In this document: positions 1-8,052 of the stretch, piece by piece | How the letters are laid out: each line of letters opens with the position of its first letter | Numbering within the stretch: the first letter of the stretch is position 1 | Assembly (NCBI GenBank): GCA_902775605.1 | Contig: CACYNE010000019.1 | Coordinates: 1 to 46,354, forward strand | Direction of reading: 5' to 3' | Length of the DNA: 46,354 bases | From: an uncultured Prevotellaceae bacterium | GTDB taxonomy: Bacteria; Bacteroidota; Bacteroidia; Bacteroidales; Bacteroidaceae | Notes under the pieces: generated by a model | The model's database searches: none | The model's input: the letters and a program-made list of their open reading frames with translations, nothing else | Told to the model about the DNA's origin: nothing | Made by a program: the position numbers and the translations under genes

Positions 1-912
1 CATCTTGGCCTTCACCAAGAATTTAACGAACTTCGTAAACTGATACCCTGGCTTACTCCCGAGACGGCTATAGTACCCCAACAATTCGGTTGAGTCATGC
101 CAATTCGGTTTCACCTCTATCATGCAGTAGTTACCTGGAGTTGTACCGTCCTTATCTTGCAAATATTCTGGGCATGACTTGAAAGCAAATTCTCGTACTA
201 TGCGGCTCTTACCTGTACCAGAAATACCTGCAAGCAATAAGAATGGTTTGGACTTGATAGCTGTAACAAATTGTTTGTACAAGGATTGTTGAGGCGAATA
301 TGGGATGTGTGTGTTATCAACTTCCTCATATCGACTTTCTTTTCCATCATCTTTGTATTCAAATGTGTTTGTAACCCACACGTCAAAGATTCCATTATCT
401 GTTTTTTTTATGTGAAGGTCAGAATATCCTCCTGCAAGATAATTACGAATTGTAAACTTTGCATTCGTATGCTCTCCTTTATTGTTTATGTAGGAAACGT
501 CCTCCAGAAGTCCGTTGAAATAGAAACGATTATCTATTTCTCCATTCTTTTTCATTACGTCTTTTCTTGGATTCCAAGTTTGGGTACGAGAATCCACATT
601 TATCCCGTCTATGGTAAAGAATGCATCCAATAAAGCCAATTGGTCGAAAACAAATGTAGAGGAGAACTGTTCTATTCGATGAATGGCAGAATTGTCATAC
701 TTGCGAGGCAGAATAGAGGCTATGAACAAAATGGCCTTTTGAAGGTTTTCTTTGTTGAACCTTACTGTGATTTGTTCTCCTTCATCACGAAATAACTCAT
801 AATGTTCGTTGTCAAGAAATAAATCAGTATTCTTGGCATTACCTGCATTCGGAGTGCGATAGCTCGCATTGGTGTCATTGATATGTTTTACAATTTCTTC
901 CATATTATTCAT
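1..912 (-). CDS. McrB-like AAA ATPase/GTPase subunit of a restriction system (partial, N-terminal 304 residues)
   Basis: The frame runs open off the left edge, so only the N-terminal part is present. About 225 residues without a recognised fold precede a clear Walker A motif, GISGTGKS, at residues 229-236. It is followed by sequence typical of the McrB/dynein-like AAA group (MIEVKPNWHDSTELLGYY). Seen: start codon ATG at 912 overlaps the stop of the upstream methyltransferase by 8 bp, with a second in-frame ATG at 903. Known: in LlaJI and BsuMI systems an McrB-like NTPase is the translocating restriction subunit and works with a separate nuclease subunit. Inferred: the nuclease gene lies beyond base 1. 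The reading frame carries no stop over 304 codons. Confidence 0.85.
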   Translation of the reverse strand, partial: MNNMEEIVKHINDTNASYRTPNAGNAKNTDLFLDNEHYELFRDEGEQITVRFNKENLQKAILFIASILPRKYDNSAIHRIEQFSSTFVFDQLALLDAFFTIDGINVDSRTQTWNPRKDVMKKNGEIDNRFYFNGLLEDVSYINNKGEHTNAKFTIRNYLAGGYSDLHIKKTDNGIFDVWVTNTFEYKDDGKESRYEEVDNTHIPYSPQQSLYKQFVTAIKSKPFLLLAGISGTGKSRIVREFAFKSCPEYLQDKDGTTPGNYCMIEVKPNWHDSTELLGYYSRLGSKPGYQFTKFVKFLVKAKM

Positions 913-1978
913 GTATTATATGGTTTTCGATAAGATAATAGAGGACTGCATATATTGTATTTACACTTACAGCATTTCCCGCTTGTTTATAAAGAGACCC
1001 ATTAGCCACTCCGGCATTTTGGCCATTAGTGGCAAATTCTGGAGGAAAACCTTGAAGCATAAACGCTTCTTGTGGAGTCAATTTCCTAATATCAAGTTGT
1101 GCTAATTGCTCTTTCGTATAGTCTTCCACATGGTTTATTGCTCCATGTGATTCTATAAAGTCTTGGCTATAGTAATTGTCTTGACATGCCCTATGCATTT
1201 TGTGCATAGAAGCAGTAAGTGTCCTTGCTATTAATTGGTTAATGTCAGAACGCGACTTAAAATTAGCTGAACCATCAGCCAAAATCGTTGGCTTTAAGCG
1301 TTCGGACAAGTAATACTTAGCATCTACCTGTTGTTCCAACAAATCTAAGGTAGTATTATATTGTAGCACACTGAGTTGCATATAATGCTCATCAAAAAGA
1401 GCCTTTACATTATCTGGCGTAAATTGTGCTACGAAATCGGCAGGGACATTTTCTGTAGTCGCAAAGATTAGAACTCTGCTTCGTTTTTGAGGAAGATGGA
1501 AATCAACGGTATTGAAAATGTTCGGGAAAACATGATACCCTAAGCCTTCAAGTTCCTGTTGAATGCGAGCATAAGTATTCCCATTATCATGCCTATAAAG
1601 GTTCTTTACATTTTCCAATAGGACATATCGTGGATGTTTGACTTGTAAAATGTCCATTATTCTAAAGAACATTTGTCCACGGTCTTCATTGAACCCAGCT
1701 TGGTCACCCATAACACTAAAAGTCTGGCATGGAAATCCTCCTGTCAACAAATCAAATTCTGGCAGACCTTCTATATTGTTTGGATTGGCGGTAAAAGCAA
1801 CAATATCCCCCATATCAACTTCGCCTTCTATATTGTAGTTTGATTGATATGTAAGTTTTGCTTTTGAGTCTATTTCCGAATATCCGACACACTCAAAAGG
1901 CATTATTCCGTCTTGCGTAAGAAGATCTAATGCACGACGGAATCCACCTATACCAGAGAATAATTCTAAGTGTGTCAT
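905..1978 (-). CDS. C-5 cytosine DNA methyltransferase (first of two)
   Basis: This 357-residue protein shows the conserved order of m5C methyltransferase motifs. Motif I (LELFSGIGGF, residues 4-13) binds S-adenosylmethionine. Motif IV is GGFPCQTFS with catalytic Cys84, motif VI is ENVKN (122-126), motif VIII is QKRSR, and motif X near the C-terminus is GNAVSVNTIYAV. The target-recognition region lies between motifs VIII and IX. It transfers a methyl group to C5 of cytosine in a specific DNA site, protecting host DNA. It starts one base after the stop of the second methyltransferase and overlaps the McrB-like gene. Two methyltransferases are usual when the recognition site is asymmetric and each strand needs its own enzyme, as in LlaJI. 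The recognition site cannot be read from the sequence. Confidence 0.95.
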   Translation of the reverse strand: MTHLELFSGIGGFRRALDLLTQDGIMPFECVGYSEIDSKAKLTYQSNYNIEGEVDMGDIVAFTANPNNIEGLPEFDLLTGGFPCQTFSVMGDQAGFNEDRGQMFFRIMDILQVKHPRYVLLENVKNLYRHDNGNTYARIQQELEGLGYHVFPNIFNTVDFHLPQKRSRVLIFATTENVPADFVAQFTPDNVKALFDEHYMQLSVLQYNTTLDLLEQQVDAKYYLSERLKPTILADGSANFKSRSDINQLIARTLTASMHKMHRACQDNYYSQDFIESHGAINHVEDYTKEQLAQLDIRKLTPQEAFMLQGFPPEFATNGQNAGVANGSLYKQAGNAVSVNTIYAVLYYLIENHIIHE

Positions 1979-1979
1979 A

Positions 1980-3113
1980 TTACTTGATAAATTTCATTAT
2001 ACCATCACCAATGGCTTTAGCTAGTTTTACAGGAACAGCATTGCCAACTTGTGCATACCACATATTTTGAGCACCAGTTATTACATAATCATCAGGAAAT
2101 GTCTGTATTCTGGCCGCTTCACGAGGACTTAAGCCTCTTGATTCCCAAGGATGTATATACATATTACAATCAAACTTCATGTGTGAGGTGATAGTTTTAC
2201 ATATCTGTGTTTCATCCAATTTGAAATATTTGTCCTTGAAAATGTCATTACGACTTTTATAAGGCATAATATCGGCAATAGATGGATGAAGAGAATTTGC
2301 ACCTTGTGGTAATCTTCGATAAATCTCTATATCACGAGGATTATTGTAACGATTCTTATGATTATAAAGTTTTGTTACGTTTTTATCTCCATTTATGAAA
2401 TGATAAAAATCTGTATCTGGATATGTAAAATCACATATAGTAAAGCCCGATTCAGCATTTTCAACATCTTTTGCACCCTTTTCCTTTCTTGCTTCAAGGT
2501 GGGGTAGACCTTCTAATGCATCTCTTAAAACGAAAGGTTCTCTTTTATTCTCAAATATTGCATTGAAAATATCCAACGGTTCAATTCCAAGTCGATTGCC
2601 AATCATAATAAAACGCTCTCTATTCTGAGGTACACCAAAATCTTGGGCACGCAACAGACGATAATCAAACAGATATTCTTCTCCAAGAAAATCCTTGAAG
2701 TTCTGTTTTATCTCATCTATTTTATTTGACATGCCCTTAACATTCTCCATAACAAAGAACTTTGGACGAACTCTGCTTAGGAATGTCAAGTATGCTTTAT
2801 AGAGCTGATTTCTTGGATCGTCAAGAATCCTTTGACGATTTGCCATAGAAAAGCCTTGACATGGAGGTCCACCACAAACCAATGTTATATCTGAGAGATA
2901 CTTTTCGTATTCATCTAAATGTGCATTTAGTTCATTAATGTCACCAACATAATAATGTTCATCGCTAAGTTGATGATTCGCTTTATATGTATTACAAAAT
3001 GTCTCGACTATTTCATTCACAAACCATGACGTAAAACCTGCCTGTTCCATACCTAGACTAAGTCCGCCACAACCTGCAAACAGGTCAACCATTTTGTATT
3101 GCTTCTTCGGCAT
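1980..3113 (-). CDS. C-5 cytosine DNA methyltransferase (second of two)
   Basis: This 377-residue m5C methyltransferase carries motif I (MVDLFAGCGGLSLG, residues 8-21), motif IV with catalytic Cys85 in CGGPPCQGFS, motif VI ENVKGM (123-128), motif VIII QNRERF and motif X QVGNAVPVKLAKAIG. It is clearly a different subfamily from its neighbour, with only family-level similarity, so the pair is not a recent duplication. The given start at 3113 yields MPKKQYKMVDLF. An ATG at 3092 (MVDLFAG) is an alternative and lies inside the end of a small upstream reading frame (3085-3183). The role is host-DNA protection as the partner of the neighbouring methyltransferase. Confidence 0.94.
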   Translation of the reverse strand: MPKKQYKMVDLFAGCGGLSLGMEQAGFTSWFVNEIVETFCNTYKANHQLSDEHYYVGDINELNAHLDEYEKYLSDITLVCGGPPCQGFSMANRQRILDDPRNQLYKAYLTFLSRVRPKFFVMENVKGMSNKIDEIKQNFKDFLGEEYLFDYRLLRAQDFGVPQNRERFIMIGNRLGIEPLDIFNAIFENKREPFVLRDALEGLPHLEARKEKGAKDVENAESGFTICDFTYPDTDFYHFINGDKNVTKLYNHKNRYNNPRDIEIYRRLPQGANSLHPSIADIMPYKSRNDIFKDKYFKLDETQICKTITSHMKFDCNMYIHPWESRGLSPREAARIQTFPDDYVITGAQNMWYAQVGNAVPVKLAKAIGDGIMKFIK

Positions 3114-3183
3114 AGTATATATTATTCTTTATTTGATTCAACTTCATTTTTATTCTCTCAATGTCAAGAATGATGTCTGCCAT
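3085..3183 (-). CDS. possible 32-residue small protein or translational relay ORF
   Basis: The stop codon of the AlbA_2/HATPase gene and an ATG share a base (TAATG at 3185-3181). From this ATG a 32-codon frame reads MADIILDIERIKMKLNQIKNNI and continues to a TGA at 3085-3087, ending inside the 5' end of the methyltransferase gene. The predicted peptide is helical and charged. It may be a real small protein, or it may serve to carry ribosomes from the upstream gene to the methyltransferase start at 3092 or 3113. No homologue is recognised, and a chance frame in this short gap is also possible. Confidence 0.35.
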   Translation of the reverse strand: MADIILDIERIKMKLNQIKNNIYYAEEAIQNG

Positions 3184-4664
3184 TATTGGTTATCAACAAT
3201 CTCCCAATGCCCCGTTTTATTACTGCCCACATACCGAATGAGATTCATGTCACGAAGGACATAGAGGTCTCGTTTGATGGTTATGACACTTGTGTCTAAA
3301 GCTTCAGATAACACTTTGGCATTTATCGTATCATTTATCGTATCATTTATCGTATCATTTATCGTACCATTCTTTATTGTCTCATAGATTCTACGCTGTC
3401 TATCAGATAGTTTCGTGATATTTACTTGATGATTTATCGTATCATCATTCTTGGGCGGTACTTGGGCGGTACTTGAACAGTCAAACTCTTTTTCGGATGT
3501 CCACTCTGCCATCAATGTCGCCTTCAGGATGAATGCATCGACATGGAATGATGGGATAGCGCAACCTTTTGTTTCCAACTCACTGCAGATACGGTCAATA
3601 CCCTCGCCAAACTCCTTGACATACTTGTATGCCTTTAGGTATTGGGCGATCTTGGGATTACGAGAAAAGTGGGTATGACGTATGTTGTCTGGTCTCACTA
3701 GCCCAGGCAAATCTCCTGGAGTCTCAAAGACAAGGCGATCGTCGAACATCTTTATCTGTATCTCGGTGCCTTTGATGTTGTAGGCTCTGTGACAGCAACT
3801 ATTGACAACCATCTCTTGTATGGCGTACTTTGAGTAGTTGCGACGAGTAACGAAAACACCATGCTCTCCGAGGAATGAGTGTTCACTGACTTGCGTTTCC
3901 AAATAGCTGATAGTGCTTCGAACCTGCTGAAGTATCGCACCCTCGAATGTCACATCCTTGATAACATTCATGTCTCTGCCCACTTTCTCCTCTTTTCCTT
4001 CATAACGGATGAAGCGAGTGCGGGCACGAGGGAAGAAACGCTGTGGATTCTTGCCAAAGAGAAGGATGCATGCAGTACTTACTTTCTGCTGCCCATCTGC
4101 CTCTATAACGAAATCATTATTCTCTCGCAGATACTCCATGCCAGACTTCCCATAGCCGATGACACTAATATAATCATTGACAAGAGTCATGTCAATATCA
4201 TCGATGGTAGCACCATAAACATCCTTGTCTTCGTAATATCGTTCGCCCTTATCATAGAGGAGTTGCATGCGTTCGTCAAAGTTGAGTTTCTTGCTCTTGT
4301 CGCCAACACGCATGAAACATTCGTCCGCCTGATTGGTATGAAGTTGTCCGCTTGCAGGAATGTGCATCAGAAGAATGCGATTCTCCTTACCACTATAATC
4401 CGTACAAGGAAAATACTCGCACCTAACTTTTACAGACGGATTGCAGAAATCAAAAGGGACGCGAAGCAACTCATTGAGCCGTTCCTCGTTTCCATTAATC
4501 CCTTCTATTCTGCGAGTCTTGTCAGAAACGCCAATGGCAAGCACACCACCATCGGCATTAGCCATAGCCACAATAGGTATTGCTAATGCCTTGGGGGCAA
4601 TCTGAATGCTCTTACAATCGAATGTCTGGCATTCTTTGCGAGCCTGTATTTCTTCTATTGTCAT
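3183..4664 (-). CDS. AlbA_2 (Schlafen-type) domain / HATPase-like ATP-binding protein with winged-helix C-terminus
   Basis: The 493-residue protein starts with an AlbA_2 (divergent AAA_4/Schlafen) domain: DCKSIQIAPKALAIPIVAMANADGGVLAIGV fits its hallmark of a conserved acidic/lysine strand followed by NADGG. A mid-protein segment (EMVVNSCCHRAY, then DDRLVFETPGDLPG) matches the HATPase_c_4 region of these proteins. The C-terminal ~70 residues form a winged-helix DNA-binding unit preceded by a repeated NDTI linker. Such proteins are usually treated as DNA-binding transcriptional regulators. Nine bases separate it from the XRE gene upstream, and the methyltransferases follow. It may regulate, or be part of, this restriction-modification operon. 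The exact biochemical activity is unknown. Confidence 0.85.
   Translation of the reverse strand: MTIEEIQARKECQTFDCKSIQIAPKALAIPIVAMANADGGVLAIGVSDKTRRIEGINGNEERLNELLRVPFDFCNPSVKVRCEYFPCTDYSGKENRILLMHIPASGQLHTNQADECFMRVGDKSKKLNFDERMQLLYDKGERYYEDKDVYGATIDDIDMTLVNDYISVIGYGKSGMEYLRENNDFVIEADGQQKVSTACILLFGKNPQRFFPRARTRFIRYEGKEEKVGRDMNVIKDVTFEGAILQQVRSTISYLETQVSEHSFLGEHGVFVTRRNYSKYAIQEMVVNSCCHRAYNIKGTEIQIKMFDDRLVFETPGDLPGLVRPDNIRHTHFSRNPKIAQYLKAYKYVKEFGEGIDRICSELETKGCAIPSFHVDAFILKATLMAEWTSEKEFDCSSTAQVPPKNDDTINHQVNITKLSDRQRRIYETIKNGTINDTINDTINDTINAKVLSEALDTSVITIKRDLYVLRDMNLIRYVGSNKTGHWEIVDNQ
3321..3368 (-). repeat. four tandem in-frame 12-bp repeats encoding an NDTI linker
   Basis: Four consecutive copies of a 12-bp unit (plus strand atttatcgtatc, last copy with one change) encode NDTI repeated in the AlbA_2 protein linker. 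A fifth isolated copy lies at 3432-3443. Because the unit is a multiple of three, changes in copy number keep the reading frame and would alter only the spacing between the ATPase part and the winged helix. Confidence 0.9.
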
Positions 4665-4673
4665 CGTTTTGGC

Positions 4674-4889
4674 TTATTTCTCTTGATTGAATTCTTCTTG
4701 TCTCACCAACTCCTGTACAGGCACTTCAAGCGCATTGGCTATTGCAATGAGGGCTTCCAGGCTGGGCTGGGTGGTATTGGTGACCCATTTGGAAATAGTT
4801 GCCTGATCCTTTCCAAGCTTATCCGCCAACCACTTGTTGTTTAGGTCGTGTTCTGCGAGAACAACTCTTATACGATTTAACTTTGCCAT
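4674..4889 (-). CDS. XRE-family helix-turn-helix regulator, probable controller of the R-M operon
   Basis: A 71-residue single-domain lambda-repressor-like protein. The helix-turn-helix is plain: NKWLADKLGKDQATISKWVTN (about residues 18-38), followed by the usual SLEALIAIANALEVPVQEL helices. It is the first gene of the leftward operon, 23 bases downstream of a TAACTTTG box. Small XRE proteins at the head of restriction-modification operons are commonly controller proteins that delay restriction until DNA is methylated. That role here is inferred from position and size. Family-level assignment is secure. Confidence 0.93.
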   Translation of the reverse strand: MAKLNRIRVVLAEHDLNNKWLADKLGKDQATISKWVTNTTQPSLEALIAIANALEVPVQELVRQEEFNQEK

Positions 4890-4912
4890 GATAGATTACT
4901 GTTGTTTGACGG

Positions 4913-4920
4913 CAAAGTTA
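4913..4920 (-). promoter_or_regulatory. -7 box (TAACTTTG) of the XRE/R-M operon
   Basis: On the minus strand TAACTTTG lies 23 bases before the XRE ATG, with a TTTG at the expected upstream distance in the GCATTTGTC segment. It belongs to a block that recurs at 7805-7871 in front of another gene. Confidence 0.7.
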
Positions 4921-5107
4921 CAAAAAATAATCGAGACAAATGCTGATATGCTCAAAAAACTCCATAAACAAGCCAAAATTTGATTAAAAGACCAATCTTT
5001 TGACGGATTAATGACATGATTCATGCGTATAATATGTAATGTGTATCTAAAGTATCAGGTTTGTGATTTTTTCTGTGTTTTCTTTTGGTTGTTTGGGGAG
5101 AAATCTG

Positions 5108-5115
5108 TACCTTTG
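5108..5115 (+). promoter_or_regulatory. -7 box (TACCTTTG) upstream of the phosphatase pseudogene
   Basis: A TTTTGG/TTG -33-like element precedes TACCTTTG at normal spacing, and the ATG follows 67 bases later. The same element appears in copy B at 7993-8000. Confidence 0.7.
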
Positions 5116-5182
5116 TAGTGATTTTGTAACATGTTGATTATCAATGGATATTTCCATTTTTGCAACAAGGTTTTAATCGATA

Positions 5183-5658
5183 ATGGATAACGAAGCAAAA
5201 CATAGAATACTATTCGTCTGTCACGGGAACATCTGCCGGAGTCCGATGGCGGAGTTCGTAATGAAGGACTTGGTGAAAAAAGCCGGGCTGGAGGACAACT
5301 TCATGATTGAATCGGCGGCCACCTCGACAGAGGAGATAGGCAACAGCGTCTATCCCCTGCCCGACGGAAATTGGCAGAACACGGTATCGGCTGTTTAGGC
5401 AAGACGGCACGTCAGATGACTCGCTCAAACTATGACCGCTACGACCTGCTGATAGGCATGGACTCGTGGAACATCCGCAACATGCGAAACATCTGCGGTG
5501 GCGACCCAGAAGGGAAGATCGTGATGCTGATGGACTTCACCAAACGGCCTGGTGACGTGGCCGACCCTTGGTACACGGGCAACTTCGAGGCCACTTGGCG
5601 CGACGTGCTGGAGGGCTGTCAGGCACTGCTGGACAGATTGGCGAAAGGCTGCGATTAA
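5183..5658 (+). pseudogene. low-molecular-weight protein tyrosine phosphatase, frameshifted
   Basis: The first frame (5183-5398) encodes the P-loop CHGNICRSP with the catalytic Cys and Arg, then shifts at the C-run 5354-5357. The second frame (from about 5355 to 5658) supplies the rest, including MTRSNYDRYDLLIGMD and the catalytic aspartate loop VADPWYTG. Adding one C to the CCCC run restores the family sequence around YPPARRKLAEHG, giving a full-length protein of about 158 residues. So either a single-base deletion inactivated the gene, a sequencing error occurred in a homopolymer, or the run is phase-variable. The functional enzyme would remove phosphate from tyrosine. It converges on the CDF gene with 22 bases between. 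Confidence 0.9.
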
Positions 5659-5680
5659 GCGAGAACAGAGCGATACAGGA

Positions 5681-6784
5681 TTATTCTGTATAATTATGGT
5701 CCACGACAACAGCAACCTGCGTGTCAGGCACCAGAGGTTGTATCTCATTGGTAAGTTGGCTGACGAGGGCAGCGTCATCATGAACGGAAATATCAGGTAC
5801 GATATCGATAGAGAGATATTTGTCTTTCTCTGAATAGTAGAAACCATGCACCTGAACAATATCCTTGTGGGCAGCGAGACTCTGCATTACCTTCGACTGC
5901 AACTCAGTACGACGGTTCTCGCCTGTGGCCACAGCATAGATGCCGACAGTAGTGATGATACTGTGCTTCTCAAACAAGTAAGTTGAAATCTTACGCGTTA
6001 GACCATGAATGTCATGAGCCGACATGGTGTCATAAACGTTGATGTGCAGTGAACCGATCTTTACATCAGGGCCGTAGTTATGCAGTATCAAGTCGAACAC
6101 ACCATGAACGCCTTCGAAGTCGGAAACCTCCTTCTGAATCTGTTTGGCATAGTCAGCCGAAATGCTCGTACCCAGCAGCTCGTTGACAGGCGAAGCCAGC
6201 ATCTCGATACCAGCCTTGATGATCACAATGGAAATCAGTGCACCCAAGATGCCATCGAGCGACACGCCCCATAAAAGCATAACACCAGCCGAGACGAGCG
6301 TTGCCAGCGTGATAACCGCATCAAACAGCGCATCCGAGCCGGAAGCTATCAGCGCGTCACTCTTCAGCTGTTCACCCTTGCGCTTGACATACTGGCCAAG
6401 AATGAGCTTTACTACGATGGCCACCACGATAACCACGAGTGTGGTCGTCGTATACGAAGGCTCCGTAGGGTCGAAGATTTTCTTTACCGACTCAATAAGT
6501 GAGGTGATACCTGCCGACAGCACAATGACAGCGATGATGATGGCACTGAAATACTCGATGCGCCCGAAACCGAAAGGATGCTTCCTGTCGGCAGGGCGCT
6601 GTGAGAGTTTCGTACCTACGATGGTGATGACACTCGATAGTGCATCGCTCAGGTTGTTGACAGCATCCATCACGATGGCCACACTGCTGGCCAGAATACC
6701 GACTGCGGCCTTGAAGCCCGCCAACAACACATTAGCTATAATACCAATCCAACTGGTACGGATGATTTCCTGACTTCTGTCCAT
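5681..6784 (-). CDS. cation diffusion facilitator (CDF) family metal exporter
   Basis: This 367-residue membrane protein has the CDF plan: about six hydrophobic segments in the first 200 residues and a soluble C-terminal ferredoxin-like domain. Metal-site residues appear in TM2 (MDAVNNLSDALSS) and TM5 (SGSDALFDAVIT), and the connecting KHPFGFGRIEYF motif is typical of the family. It would exchange Zn2+, Mn2+, Fe2+ or a similar ion for protons across the inner membrane. The TM2 site uses D..N rather than the D/H pair of zinc exporters, so the substrate is uncertain. It follows the MBL-rubredoxin gene by 19 bases on the same strand, so the two are probably cotranscribed. Confidence 0.93.
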   Translation of the reverse strand: MDRSQEIIRTSWIGIIANVLLAGFKAAVGILASSVAIVMDAVNNLSDALSSVITIVGTKLSQRPADRKHPFGFGRIEYFSAIIIAVIVLSAGITSLIESVKKIFDPTEPSYTTTTLVVIVVAIVVKLILGQYVKRKGEQLKSDALIASGSDALFDAVITLATLVSAGVMLLWGVSLDGILGALISIVIIKAGIEMLASPVNELLGTSISADYAKQIQKEVSDFEGVHGVFDLILHNYGPDVKIGSLHINVYDTMSAHDIHGLTRKISTYLFEKHSIITTVGIYAVATGENRRTELQSKVMQSLAAHKDIVQVHGFYYSEKDKYLSIDIVPDISVHDDAALVSQLTNEIQPLVPDTQVAVVVDHNYTE

Positions 6785-6803
6785 AAAAAGTTGTTAATGC
6801 GTT

Positions 6804-7763
6804 TCATGCTTTATTGAACTTCGTCTTCGGCTGTTTGCAGCGTGGGCAGCGCCAGTCATCTGGCAGGTCCTCGAAAGCAACGCCATCGTGTTCGGCTGGA
6901 TCATACAGATAGCCACAGACAGAGCAAATATACTTGCCGGAATCTTCTTTTTGGGAGAAATCTATCTCTGCCAACACCGTCGGTACGGGATTGTCCAGAT
7001 CCATCACACGCTTGGCCTCCAGGTTCTCATAGCCCTGTGGCGTATGGGTGCCGCAATATACGGTAGGTTGGTTGCGAACGAACTCGCGTACTCGGTCCAT
7101 AGTCTCACGAGCTGCTGGCAGATCGTCGAAGACAACAGAGAGCTTGTTTGCATAAAGGGCCTCGTCAACGTAGGTGATGTCTCCCTCGAACATATAGAAC
7201 AATCCCTCGTTCTCTGCGACGATAAGGCTGTTGCCATTCGTATGTCCCTTGGCCTTGACAAAGTAAACGCCATCGGCGATCTTCTGACTCTCAGGGAAAT
7301 TGTAATAAGGTCCGTCAGTGAACTCAACAGGAACTATATTAGGAATGTCCTTGAGTTCGTCTGCTCCAATCTCTTCCGCATTGACATAAATCTTTGCATT
7401 GGGGAAGGAGCGCAGCTCTCCTGAGTGGTCGGCATGCTTGTGGGTCAGCAGTATCTTTGTCACCTGCTCTGGTTTGTATCCCAATGCTGCCAAAGCATCC
7501 ATATAGTCGCAGATGCTCTTACCGATATAGATGGATGCCGTCTCCTCTGGTGCACCATCGGGGAAACCTGCTGGCAGGCCGGTATCCACCAAGATGACTT
7601 CGTTGCCGGTGTCTATCAGATAGTTCTGCAGACTGCCACGATAGCGGATGTTTATGTCAAACTTCTCTTGTCCTTCCTCGCCACCAAATACGAATGGCTG
7701 AGAATAGAATCCGTCTTTGCGGAATTTTACTGCTTTGATGTCCATAGTCTTTTCTTGTGTCAT
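6804..7763 (-). CDS. metallo-beta-lactamase-fold hydrolase fused to a C-terminal rubredoxin domain
   Basis: Residues ~15-265 are a metallo-beta-lactamase fold with the metal-binding motif THKHADH, a later GHTNGN histidine and an FEGDI aspartate. Residues ~273-317 are a rubredoxin: [10 protein letters not shown], then DDWRCPRC, giving the two CxxC pairs that bind one iron. The fusion suggests an electron-transfer or redox-controlled hydrolase, by analogy with flavodiiron and other MBL-rubredoxin proteins. No flavodoxin domain is present. The start at 7763 gives [10 protein letters not shown], and the internal Met at 7745 is an alternative. The promoter lies at 7812-7819. Substrate unknown. Confidence 0.9.
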   Translation of the reverse strand: MTQEKTMDIKAVKFRKDGFYSQPFVFGGEEGQEKFDINIRYRGSLQNYLIDTGNEVILVDTGLPAGFPDGAPEETASIYIGKSICDYMDALAALGYKPEQVTKILLTHKHADHSGELRSFPNAKIYVNAEEIGADELKDIPNIVPVEFTDGPYYNFPESQKIADGVYFVKAKGHTNGNSLIVAENEGLFYMFEGDITYVDEALYANKLSVVFDDLPAARETMDRVREFVRNQPTVYCGTHTPQGYENLEAKRVMDLDNPVPTVLAEIDFSQKEDSGKYICSVCGYLYDPAEHDGVAFEDLPDDWRCPRCKQPKTKFNKA

Positions 7764-7804
7764 GGTCTGATTTGTTTTATGTGAATACTATTGTTTGATA
7801 GTTC

Positions 7805-8052
7805 TTGACGGCAAAGTTACAAAAATTAATCGAAACAAATGCTGATATGCTCAAAAAACTCAATAAACAAGGCTTATAGCTATATGCCTGTTCTTTCATT
7901 TCTGCATTCTACCCCCAGCCTGAATCAAGAAAATGTGGCAAGTTTGTGATTTTTTCTGTGTTTTCTTTTGGTTGTTTAGGTGAAAATATATATACCTTTG
8001 CAGTTATTTTGTAACATGTTGATTATCAATGGTTATTTCCGTTTTTGCGACA
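7805..8052. repeat. divergent promoter block, copy B
   Basis: This is the second copy of the block described at 4906-5166. Its leftward promoter serves the MBL-rubredoxin/CDF pair. Its rightward promoter drives a short transcript without an evident ORF that would end at the hairpin 8140-8174. The two copies flank 5183-7784 as direct repeats about 2.9 kb apart. Confidence 0.9.
7812..7819 (-). promoter_or_regulatory. -7 box (TAACTTTG) of the MBL-rubredoxin/CDF operon
   Basis: TAACTTTG on the minus strand lies 48 bases before the ATG at 7763. The box and its flanks are nearly identical to those of the XRE operon promoter at 4913-4920. Confidence 0.65.

Larger units (their letters stand above)
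4906..5166. repeat. divergent promoter block, copy A
   Basis: Two conserved sub-blocks match copy B at 7805-8052. The left sub-block, 4906-4972 against 7805-7871, differs at 3 of 67 positions. The right sub-block, 5059-5166 against 7942-8052, is near-identical apart from a short stretch before the -7 box. The 86 bp between them is not conserved. Each copy carries a leftward TAACTTTG promoter, a rightward TACCTTTG promoter and, in the transcribed part, the palindrome TTGATTATCAA. Confidence 0.9.

Noticed and set aside
5671-5693. hairpin ATACAG...CTGTAT between phosphatase and CDF genes
   Set aside because: Only a 6-bp stem, no T-run, and part of it lies in the CDF coding end; too weak to call a terminator.
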